From: Rebecca billardiae RCC1528
Taxonomy: Eukaryota > Haptophyta
Direction of reading: 5' to 3'
NCBI GenBank assembly: GCA_965240325.2
Contig: OZ251238.1
Location: 930,001 to 994,000 of the forward strand
Length of the DNA: 64,000 nt
Shown here one piece after another: positions 34,202-42,473 of this stretch (position 1 is the stretch's first letter; the number at the start of each line of letters is the position of its first letter). Position numbers and translations under genes: made by a program. The notes below the pieces were generated by a model. It was not told where the DNA came from and made no database searches. It worked only from the letters and a program-made list of their open reading frames with translations.

Positions 34202-35926
34202 TCATGCGACTGGCGGTGCCGCCACTGCGCCCGTCGCCAGCGGGGGTGGCTGCGCCGATTGCGGCGCGTCGTGCGCTGCCGCGTCTGGCAGCTCGTCGCT
34301 GGGTGGCGCTGTCGGCGTGCGCTGCGGCGGCTGCTGCGCCGCTGCCTGCGCCGCTGCCAGCTTCTTTTCACTGGCACCGCCGCTGCCGGCGGCGCCCCCC
34401 GCGCCGCCGCCGCCGCCCCCTGAGGCCACGTGCTGCAGCGGCAGCATCGTGGGCGGCGCCCAGCGCAGCCGCTGCGGGTCGACCATCAGACTCTTCCGCT
34501 GCTGCGAGCGGACGTGCTCCTCGACAGTGCGCGGGTTCACGGAAACTACGTGCTGCCCCTTCCAGTACCGCACGAGGTTGAGCGACTGCAGCGTGCTGAC
34601 CACGTCCTCCTGCTTGATCGCGGTGAGCGTCGAGAGCTGCTTGATCGAGACGTTCCCCTGATGCCTCGCCTGCGCGCGGGCGCCAAAGCACGCGCGCGCG
34701 CGCGTCGCGCCGGCAGGCAGCCGTCAGCGGCGCCGCCACCGCCGGCCGCCCGCGCGCCCGCGCGCCCTCCCCCTGCCGCGCACGCACCAGCACGTCAAGC
34801 AGCACCTCGGTCCAGTACGAGCGGAAGGTGACCTGGCCCAGGTCCGAGAGCGGCTTCTCCGGCGAGCCCGTGCGGCCCTCCCTGATCGACAGCTGGTACG
34901 CCAGGGAGATGAGCAGCTTGCCTGCGCGCCGCAGACAGGCCACGCAGAGGCGACGGCCGAGCTGAGACGGCGACCGCAGGCGCGACGCTGGGGCGCGCGC
35001 GCGCGCGCGGCGCGCGCACCGTAGCCCTTGCGCTGGTGCGGCGGCAGCACGAGGATGCAGGCGAGGTTGTTCCCCTCCGCCGAGTGCTTCTCCTTCGAGA
35101 AGTACCCGACGATGTGGTGCCCCGCCTCGTCCATCTCGCAGAGGACGTACAGTAGGAACGGGTCGACGTCGTAGTAGAGCGTCTTGTGGTCGAGGAAGAG
35201 CTTCGCGAGCAGGCAGAGGCACTGGGCGTACACCTTGTGCGCGCGGCCGTCGACCTCGAAGACGGTCAGGTGCGTGGGCGGCGGCAGCCCGTCGAGCGCG
35301 CTCGACGCCGGCGCGGGCGCGCGGTAGATCTCGCGGCCGGGCGGCGCGCGCTGCGTGCAGGCCGCGACGTGCCGCTGGTAGGTCGCAAACTGTGACATGT
35401 ACTTGAGCGTGTACTCGCAGATGAAGAGGCGCGAGCTCGCGGCGAACTCGTCGGGGTAGGGCGAGAAGTACCACGTGTCGATCTCGAACGGCCCCATCAC
35501 CACGCTGTGGATGTTCTTCACCTTGGCGTGCTCGGTCTGGTCCTTCTCGAGCGCGCGGTCGAGCTCGAGCGCTGCCTGCGACACGTTGAGCTCGTCGTTC
35601 TTGCGCTTCATGTTGCGCGTCTTGCGCACGTTCGCGTCCCCCGAGCCCGCAGACAGCCCCTGCTCCGCCGCCGCGGGCGCGGCGGCTGGCCGCTCGCTCA
35701 GGATCCGATCGGCCGCCACCCACTCATCCAGTCGGCGGTTCATGCCGTGGTAGTGCACGTAAAACTCCCACTCGCCTGGCCTGCCGGCGGCGGCCGGCCG
35801 CCGCTCGATGATCTGGCAGCGGTGCGGCTCGTTGTCCGTCCAGCGGCAGAAGACGTCGTCGCCGACGCTCGGCAGCGCGGCGAGCTCCGGGCCGTCGGCC
35901 ACGGGCGCGGCCGCGGGCGCAGCCAT
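34202..35926 (-). CDS. MYST histone acetyltransferase, Tip60/Esa1 type
   Basis: Three exons on the minus strand: 35926-35020, 34921-34788, 34669-34202, giving 502 aa. Residues 20-75 are a tudor-knot chromo-barrel domain (VGDDVFCRW...[18 protein letters not shown]). The MYST domain runs from about 135 to 385: [15 protein letters not shown], acetyl-CoA loop HQRKGYG|KLLI across intron 1, catalytic Cys290 ([11 protein letters not shown]) and Glu324 ([11 protein letters not shown]). The C2HC finger before it keeps Cys170, His186 and Cys190 but has Thr173 where most relatives have the second Cys; yeast Esa1 also lacks finger ligands. It would acetylate histone H4/H2A in a NuA4-like complex. The last 90 residues are low-complexity Ala/Pro/Gln. 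Both introns (98 and 118 bp) keep family sequence in frame. Its 3' end faces the kinase gene. Confidence 0.93.
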
Positions 35927-36130
35927 GGGTAAAAGTCAAGGCCTCAAGCGCACGACCAACGGACCACGCCAGCTGGCAGTGCAGCAAAGCCGCCCGGAAA
36001 TCCGGAATCTGAAAAAACCGCCTCCGGCCCGGCTCCCGCCTCCCGGCTCGACCGACGACGGCGACGCCTGTTGCCGTTGGCTGATGTCTCAGACTCAGTG
36101 TGATCCGAGTGAGTGATGGTAACACCAAGC

Positions 36131-36229
36131 GAGGTCCGGGCCGGGAGCTCCCAGCGAGCGGCCAGCGCAACATCACCTCAAGGTTTTTCCCTGAGCTGCA
36201 GCTCGCTGGGAGCTCCCGGCCCGGACCTC
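36131..36229. repeat. Perfect 29 bp inverted repeat, long hairpin
   Basis: Positions 36131-36159 are exactly the reverse complement of 36201-36229; the loop is 41 nt. Each arm contains the inner palindrome GGGAGCTCCC. An RNA across it would form a 29 bp stem. Confidence 0.85.
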
Positions 36230-36739
36230 CCTTGCCCCGTTGGTAACTCGCAAGTCTGACAGTCTGTCACTCTGCTGGCAGCCAAGTGCCAACGCCAGCG
36301 GGCCAGCCAACTGCCAAGCCGTTACAGGCGTTACACGGCCACCGCCTCCGCCCTCCACGCGAGTCGCGAACGGCGAAGGGGAAGCGTGTTACGACTATAC
36401 AACGTTTATAACTTCATTCTTGGCAGACATGGCAGTCTTGGCTGCAGCCTGCGGCTGCAGGGCAGAGTCTGGCCGTTACGAGCCTCGCGGTACTTACGGA
36501 AGTACCGTTGATCGGTCCACTGAATCTGATATCGGACCCGCGGGGCGGACCGCGCCGCTTACCGTAACCGGACCGCCGGAGCCGGAGGCAACGCCAACGG
36601 TCATAAATCATAATTAAATACCGATATTCCAAAGTCACCAAAGTGACTAGTGAGGCCTGCGGCAGCACGGGTCCCGGCGGGCGGGCCGGCGGGACTGCAG
36701 CGCAGGCACGGATCATGCATTATTAAGAATTATGATGTA

Positions 36740-37381
36740 CAGGCAATCGCGGGCAATAAGGAGCTGTCACGTTAAGAAACTGGGGCTTGCTATCTGCGGA
36801 TCTAGCCTAGAAACTGAGACTATCGATTGGCTGGTTCGCCATACGCATAGTCACACTAAGAAACCGGGACTACAGTCACTACACTGCTCTACAGTCGTCG
36901 CGGCTGACGAGACTCACGAACGAGCTAGTGGTGATTGATGGTCGACGCCGAGGCGCAGTCGGCCCGTGGGACGCGGCGCGCGGCCCGACTACGAGTACAG
37001 CCTACAGGCCAAGTCCCGACTTCTCCTGATGACGGACTCCTGGCCAGTGGCACCGCAGCATCCATGCAACACCATGCCACCGATTAATTCATTGCTCCAA
37101 AATGGCCCAAAATTTTCTTCGGCCTCGCGCCGGCCAGGCCTGAAGACTCAGCGGGGGGCTCCGATGCCGCCCCCTGCGCCCCCCGCGCCTGCGCGGCGGG
37201 CGGACCTAGCTAGCAGCTAAGAAACTGAGACTCCGTAGGCGCTCGGGCTCACCGAATGGCTACTATTAGTAATTATTTACTATACGGAAACCGCCTGTAT
37301 TTACCGCCGAGACTAGCCGTGAGCAGATTGGCTATATCTGACTTCTTTATTCTTAGTATTATTGCCCGCGATTATTGCCTG
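36740..37381. mobile_element. MITE-like element with TA target-site duplication
   Basis: Left end CAGGCAATCGCGGGCAATAA at 36740-36759 is inverted at 37359-37381 with a 3 nt insertion, and each end is flanked by TA (36738-36739 and 37382-37383), as for Tc1/mariner-type insertions. No transposase frame is present. Four copies of a word like TAAGAAACTGAGACT lie inside, at about 36773, 36807, 36856 and 37217. Confidence 0.6.
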
Positions 37382-37717
37382 TACGCTTACGACTGGTCGA
37401 CTCACGACTGTCGACCGACGGGATCGTGCCCGCGGCGTTGCGGCCCGGCGGACTCCCGCCCGGCGGACGGCCGCCGTGCTCGGACGGGTGAGCCGTGAGG
37501 GTCCGGCGGCTCGGCACCGGGACGCGGAGTGTGACGTGTGTCCGGCGACTACCGTACGGTCAGATGTCACTGGCACAGCCCGGCGGCGCGGCCCTCTGGA
37601 ATCGCTGCCTATCAATACTGGCCCCTGACAGACTGGCCCGAGCCAACAAGCAACGCAGAGTCGCTCGGTGCTCGCGAGCAGGCTGCAGGCCCAGGGCACC
37701 CAGAGGTCCCACCCCGG

Positions 37718-38269
37718 TCAGAGCGGGGATCCTCTGTGGGCGCCGTTGCCGCTGGCTGGCTGCGGCGGCTCAGCGGCGTCAGCTGCCCGCTCGGCGGCCT
37801 CCTGCCCCAGCGCATCGATCAAGTCGGAGACGCGATGCGCCTGCAGCAGCCGATCGTCGTGCACGAAGGAGAGGCGCGGCACCCATCGCAGCTTGGCCGT
37901 GTTTGCAAGCTGCACGCTGAGCGGCCGCGCCTGCCGCTTGAGCGCGGTGGTGATGCGGTCGGCCGGCACGCGCGAGGTGGGCGAGGGTAGCCAGTACACC
38001 GTTGCGGCGCGCAGGTCACCGCTCGTCGAGACGTGCGTGATGAGCACGTCGGGCGGCACGCCCATCGTCCGCGTCGCAATCTTCTCCTGCAGCAGATCTG
38101 CGAGCACGCGTTGAATCTTGCTGCCGACGCGCAGCTGCCGGCGAGCGCGGTGCTCAGCCGTGCGGTGGGCCGCGTCGGACGACACCCCTCGAGCTGGCCC
38201 GAGCGCACACGCCCAGCCTGTGCGCGCCGGTGCCGCCCATCTGGGCGCAAGCACGAGGCGGCGCAGCAT
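37718..38269 (-). CDS. rbfA: Ribosome-binding factor A, organellar
   Basis: Single exon, 183 aa. RbfA helps mature the small ribosomal subunit RNA in bacteria and organelles. The N-terminus MLRRLVLAPRWAAPARTGWA is an Arg-rich presequence, better fitting mitochondria than a signal-bearing plastid protein. The RbfA KH-like fold follows from about residue 50: RVGSKIQRVLADLLQEKI, DVLITHVSTSGDLRAATVYW, ITTALKRQARPLSVQLANTA, LRWVPRLSFVHDD. A 30-residue Ala/Glu/Pro tail follows. The frame is open far upstream, antisense to NSUN6, but that part is a shadow. Divergent from NSUN6 with 72 bp between starts. Confidence 0.85.
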   Translation of the reverse strand: MLRRLVLAPRWAAPARTGWACALGPARGVSSDAAHRTAEHRARRQLRVGSKIQRVLADLLQEKIATRTMGVPPDVLITHVSTSGDLRAATVYWLPSPTSRVPADRITTALKRQARPLSVQLANTAKLRWVPRLSFVHDDRLLQAHRVSDLIDALGQEAAERAADAAEPPQPASGNGAHRGSPL

Positions 38270-38341
38270 GGGTCGTGCCTTGGCCTTCGCTGCGCCTGCT
38301 GCCCGTGCTGGGCAGTGGCGCGAGCCGGACATCCAAGCAGC
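38270..38341. promoter_or_regulatory. Compact bidirectional promoter region, RbfA / NSUN6
   Basis: Only 72 bp separate the two ATGs, both for RNA-maturation factors. No TATA box. Confidence 0.5.
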
Positions 38342-39733
38342 ATGGCGGCGCCCGCGTCCACGTCGCCCCCAGGGAGGAAGAGGCCCCTCTTCACAGACGC
38401 GCGTCTCCCCGAGGAGGTCCGCGCGCACCTCGCCAGCTACTACGGCGACGCCCACGTCGCGGCCATCGAGGCCGCGCTCGTCGTCCCGCCGTCGCAGACC
38501 ACCATCCGCGTGAACACGGCCGTCACGAGCCGTGAGCGGCTGCTGCGCGAGCTGAACGAAGCGCTCGCCGATTCGGACGATGGCGGCGGCGGCGGCGTCG
38601 CGTGCGTCGCGTCCGCGCACCCGGTCGTGCCCGACCTCGTCACGATCGAGGTGAGCGGGCCGAACAGCGTGCCCGAGCTGCCCCTCGCCGCGCTGGTTGA
38701 CGTGGGCTGCGCCGAGGCGGTCCTGCGCGGTGCCGACATCTTCGCTCCCGGACTCGTGGCGCTCTCGGCCGGCGTCGAGGCGAACGACGAGGTGTCCGTG
38801 TACGCGCAGCAGTTCGGCTCGCAGCTCACCAAGGGCATCAAGCTCAAGCCCGGCCTCCTGCGCGCGTCGGGCGCGCGGCACGTCGGGAACGGCCGCGCGC
38901 TGCTGAGCCGCGACAGTGTCTTTGGCAAGGGCAGTGGCGAGCGGCCGCCGCGCGGCCTCGCCATCCGGATGGGCGAGCGGATCTTCTCGAGCCCGCCGCT
39001 GCGGGACGTGCTCGCCGACCGCATGTTCCTGCAGAACCTGCCCTCCATGATCGCCGGCCACGCGCTCACGCCCATCCCTCCCGGCGCGCGCGTGCTCGAC
39101 ATGTGCGCGGCGCCTGGCGGCAAAACGACCCACCTGGCGGCGCTGCAGCCGGGCGCGAGCGTGGTCGCGCTGGACCGCTCGGCGAAGCGGCTGGCGCTCG
39201 TGGCGGAGCTCGCGGCGCGGCTGCGCACGAGCAACGTGCAGACGCGCTGCATGTCCGCCACCGACGCGCCCGCCACCTTTGGCCCCGAGAGCTTTGACTG
39301 CGTGCTTCTGGATCCGCCCTGCTCGGCGCTCGGTCTGCGGCCGCGGCTCAACTGGCGCGTGACGCGCGCGGAGCTGCGCAGCAACGCCGCGCTGCAGCGC
39401 AGCATGCTGCGCGCGGCGTACGACATGCTCAAGCCCGGCGGCACGCTGGTCTACTCCACATGCACGATCAACCCGGAGGAGAACGAGGAGAACGTCGCCT
39501 TTGCGCTCGCCACGTTTCCGGAGCTGCGGCTGACGGCCGCGCCGATTCAGCTCGGCGAGCCGGGCGTTCCGGTGGGCGGGCTCACGGCCGAGCAGGCGGC
39601 GCTGGTGCAGCGCTTCGACCCGTCGACGCCGAGCGGGGGCACCTCGATCGGCTTCTTCGTGGCGCGCTTCGAGCGCCGTGCCCAGCCGGCGCTGGCCGAT
39701 GGCGCGCCGCGTGCGACTGCGTCCGAGGCCTGA
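38342..39733 (+). CDS. NSUN6: RNA cytosine-C5 methyltransferase, NSUN6 type
   Basis: Single exon, 463 aa (human NSUN6 469). In animals it methylates C72 of certain tRNAs and a motif in mRNAs, using S-adenosylmethionine. A PUA domain at about residues 115-165 (DVGCAEAVLRGADIFAPG) marks NSUN6 within the family. The catalytic half has LDMCAAPGGKTTHLAAL near residue 253, DPPC with Cys327 (motif IV) and YSTCTINPEENE with Cys374 (motif VI). Those two Cys are one residue from their positions in the human protein. NSUN6 has no signal or presequence here, so cytosol or nucleus is expected. The end ERRAQPALAD is a short tail. Confidence 0.93.
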   Translation: MAAPASTSPPGRKRPLFTDARLPEEVRAHLASYYGDAHVAAIEAALVVPPSQTTIRVNTAVTSRERLLRELNEALADSDDGGGGGVACVASAHPVVPDLVTIEVSGPNSVPELPLAALVDVGCAEAVLRGADIFAPGLVALSAGVEANDEVSVYAQQFGSQLTKGIKLKPGLLRASGARHVGNGRALLSRDSVFGKGSGERPPRGLAIRMGERIFSSPPLRDVLADRMFLQNLPSMIAGHALTPIPPGARVLDMCAAPGGKTTHLAALQPGASVVALDRSAKRLALVAELAARLRTSNVQTRCMSATDAPATFGPESFDCVLLDPPCSALGLRPRLNWRVTRAELRSNAALQRSMLRAAYDMLKPGGTLVYSTCTINPEENEENVAFALATFPELRLTAAPIQLGEPGVPVGGLTAEQAALVQRFDPSTPSGGTSIGFFVARFERRAQPALADGAPRATASEA

Positions 39734-40136
39734 CTGAGCAGTGACACGTGACGCATTCAGACGCGGACCATCATCATCAGCGCAGTGTTGCCAATCAGCT
39801 GTGGCCGCAGGACGACACGGCGCATGACGGCATGCACCGTGCGCGTGGACTTCTGCACGACGTTGCGACGCGATGACGAGCAGTCTCATCAGTGCGCACG
39901 CGTTGCGTGGACGACGTTACTGGTAGTTACGTACCTTTTTGAAATTACGCCGTTACACCAGTGACATCCGTCCGCTCGACCTCGTCCTGCATGCTGACAA
40001 TGATTGACGAAGCGAAAGGATCGAAAAAGTTGGTCACGACTGTCATCGTGTTTCCACGCACTCGAGCCGTCTCGCGCGACGGAGACGACAGCGAGCGGCA
40101 ACTGGTGGTGGCGGGGGTGGCCCGGTACGGAGCACC
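39734..40136. other. Intergenic, promoter of the next gene
   Basis: No gene seen on either strand. Confidence 0.4.
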
Positions 40137-41588
40137 ATGGACTTCAAGACCTTCGCTTCGACTGTCCCGATCATTCCCTTCAGCCGGCGGCGGCGCCAAT
40201 CCGTGACTGGGCTGAGCGTTCGCGGCATGCCGCGCTTTGGCAGCTTCGACTCGCACCGCCGACAGGAGGACGCGGCAGCGCAGCTGGAGAGCGGCGAGGG
40301 CTCGGGGCGCAAGCCGTCGATGGTGCGCTCGCAGACCTTGCACCGGGTCAGGCGAGACTGGCAGTCCGTGCCTCCGCAGGTCTTCGACCAGAACGTGCGC
40401 GCATGGCGCGCGCTCTCGCTGCTGTGGTGGCGCGCGGAGAAGAACGGCGACGTGCGGATGCGCTGGTTCATGCCCGCGCTCGAGATGGTGTGCCTCACGG
40501 CGCAGCTGGCGTACTGGATCTGGTACTCCGTGGTGAGCTGGGCCCTGCTCCCGTGCCTCGCCGGCATCGCCTTCTGCTGCGCAGTCACGCTGCTCGCGCT
40601 CACTGCGCGCCAGACGATGCTGCTCTGCCACCCGGGGCTCGGTGTACTCGTGCAGCTCTCGGCGCGCGTCGAGGTGCCGCCGCGGAGGCGGCGGCGGATG
40701 CGGCTCCGGCTGGCGGTGCTCCGCCTGCTCGGCCTCTCGCAGTTCCTCTACTTCGCCTTCTTCCTCCCGTACCTCCGCTCGTTCACGCCGCTGCGGACGG
40801 TGATTGATAACGTGCCGCCCGCGGTGTTCTGGGCAGCCGCCGGGCAGCCGCCGACGCGGTGGGAGGTGTTCCTCGCGGACACGGTGATGCTCTTCACGAA
40901 CGCGGTGCTCTTCACCCAGCTCTTCGACTACCTCTTCGCCCTCTCCGCGGGCGCCGACTTCGTCCACGCCATCGTCGACGAGTTCAAGGACGCGGTCTGC
41001 AACACGAACCCGTCCGCGCAGGAGGACTGGGAGGCGCGCGTGGGGCCGCTCGTGCATGCGCTGCAGGCGGACCTGCTCGCGCCGCTGTCCGACTGGTTCG
41101 CCACGGGCTTCAGCTCGCTCACGGGCTCGCTCGTCGCCATGTCCTTCGCCATGCTGTGCATCGCCGCGAACGCGTCGCACCCGCACCTCGACGGCTGGCA
41201 ATTCTCCATGGAAGCGAACTTGGTCCTATACCAGCTGTTCATCGTGCTGCTGATCTCGGCGGTGCCCGCGACGCTCACGACCTCGGTCGGCGGGCTGATC
41301 GAGGAGCTCAACGCGCTCAGGGTGACGCGCTCGCAGAGCTCGCGCGGCTTCGCCTCGACCGAGGTGAACGACCGCGTGAACACCCTCGTCCACTACCTCC
41401 GCAACCTGAACAACGGCCAAGGACCCGGCTTCGTCGTGCAGGTGCCGTTCCTCGACGCGGTCGTGATCTCGGCGCAGTGGCTCGTGCGCTCCGGCACGCA
41501 GCTGTACGCACTGCTCTTCGTCGCGCTGAAGTTCCTGGTCCCCGCGGCGATCACTCCCGCGGCGGCGGCGACCACGACGACAACGTGA
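40137..41588 (+). CDS. Seven-helix membrane protein, possibly gustatory-receptor-like
   Basis: Single exon, 483 aa. About 90 cytosolic, basic residues come first. Hydrophobic segments follow near residues 118-160 (MVCLTAQLAYWIWYSVVSW and PCLAGIAFCCAVTLLAL), 195-215 (LGLSQFLYFAFFLPYL), 245-268, 325-347, 360-383 and 455-475, about seven in all. The stretch between the last two (NDRVNTLVHYLRNLNNGQGP) followed by a final helix with QLYALLFVALKF is like the layout of the seven-helix ion-channel superfamily that includes insect Gr/Or and plant/algal GRL proteins, but no signature residue settles it. No G-protein-receptor motif is seen. The C-terminus is a Thr/Ala run. The composition and lack of a strong competing frame support a real gene; the family is uncertain. 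Confidence 0.65.
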   Translation: MDFKTFASTVPIIPFSRRRRQSVTGLSVRGMPRFGSFDSHRRQEDAAAQLESGEGSGRKPSMVRSQTLHRVRRDWQSVPPQVFDQNVRAWRALSLLWWRAEKNGDVRMRWFMPALEMVCLTAQLAYWIWYSVVSWALLPCLAGIAFCCAVTLLALTARQTMLLCHPGLGVLVQLSARVEVPPRRRRRMRLRLAVLRLLGLSQFLYFAFFLPYLRSFTPLRTVIDNVPPAVFWAAAGQPPTRWEVFLADTVMLFTNAVLFTQLFDYLFALSAGADFVHAIVDEFKDAVCNTNPSAQEDWEARVGPLVHALQADLLAPLSDWFATGFSSLTGSLVAMSFAMLCIAANASHPHLDGWQFSMEANLVLYQLFIVLLISAVPATLTTSVGGLIEELNALRVTRSQSSRGFASTEVNDRVNTLVHYLRNLNNGQGPGFVVQVPFLDAVVISAQWLVRSGTQLYALLFVALKFLVPAAITPAAAATTTTT

Positions 41589-42473
41589 TCATCGGCGCTG
41601 GCACGGGCAGCAGCTGTCGCATTCTGAGTTTGAAATATGAATTATTATTATGATATACGACAATCTCGGAATAATGGCTTAATAATAATGCAGCATTGCC
41701 TGCTGCTGATGCTCCGTATTTTAATTTTTATTATAAATATAGTTAGCATAATAAGTTACAGCTGCTACAGCTTGCTTACTGAGTAACTTACTCTCTGACG
41801 CTTGCGCCCGTTGCATACCACGTCGTTAATATATGATACGTACGACCATTTTATTTAAATATATGTTATATAACCGCTATTTTCATAGCTGATTAAGCAG
41901 TCGTAAATAATAATAATAATAATAAATTGTTATAAATAATTATGACCGCCATATATTAACGACGTGGTATGCAACGGGCAGGCGTCAGAGTCAGCAAGCT
42001 GTAGCAGCCGAGATCGAGCAGCAGAGACAAACACCAGGATCAGCGCTCCTCGCCGTCGTCCCCCCCCCCCCCTCGTAGTCGCCCATCACTCCATCGCCGA
42101 GCGGAAGCTCGACGCACCGTCTGGCGTCGACGCGCGCGCGCCACCGCGGTGGTCGCGGTGCCACGCGTCGTCAGCCGTCGTCTCGAAGTAGTCGTCGTAT
42201 GCAGCGCCCCCGCGGGCGCGTGCCCCCGGGCGCACCGCCATATATTACATATATATTATCAATTTACATGATATTGATATACTAATAATACATATATAAT
42301 CGTCTGCGCTCGTGTCTATATTGCGCGTCTGCTGCGCGCGAATGATGAAGCCTGCGGCATGCGTCGCCGGCCTCGCCCTCGGCCGTCGGCGCCGTCAGAT
42401 TTCTCGCGGCGCGGACGATTTCGGACTCGGGCTGGCAACAACGGCGGTGGGAGCGTGCCCACCGCGGACGCGG
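41589..42473. other. AT-rich intergenic with inverted-repeat element
   Basis: TAA/TA-rich sequence to about 42300 with a MITE-like element at 41761-42008 and a C run at 42061-42072. Nothing coding is seen. It lies between convergent 3' ends. Confidence 0.5.
41761..42008. mobile_element. MITE-like element with terminal inverted repeats
   Basis: GCTGCTACAGCTTGCT at 41761-41776 is exactly inverted at 41993-42008. A second pair, 41793-41834 with 41951-41990, matches over 40 bp with a 2 nt gap. The core is AT-rich. No coding capacity. No clear target-site duplication. Confidence 0.65.

Larger units (their letters stand above)
35927..37717. other. Intergenic with hairpin and a transposon-like element
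   Basis: No gene seen. It contains a perfect 29 bp inverted repeat at 36131-36229 and a probable mariner-like MITE at 36740-37381. The remainder is mixed composition without recognisable coding. Confidence 0.5.

Noticed and set aside
36160-36200. Bacterial-type terminator at the 29 bp hairpin
   Set aside because: Loop of 41 nt, no T run, and a eukaryotic setting.
38270-39889. N-terminal extension of RbfA
   Set aside because: Antisense to NSUN6 and Arg/Ala-rich without a domain.
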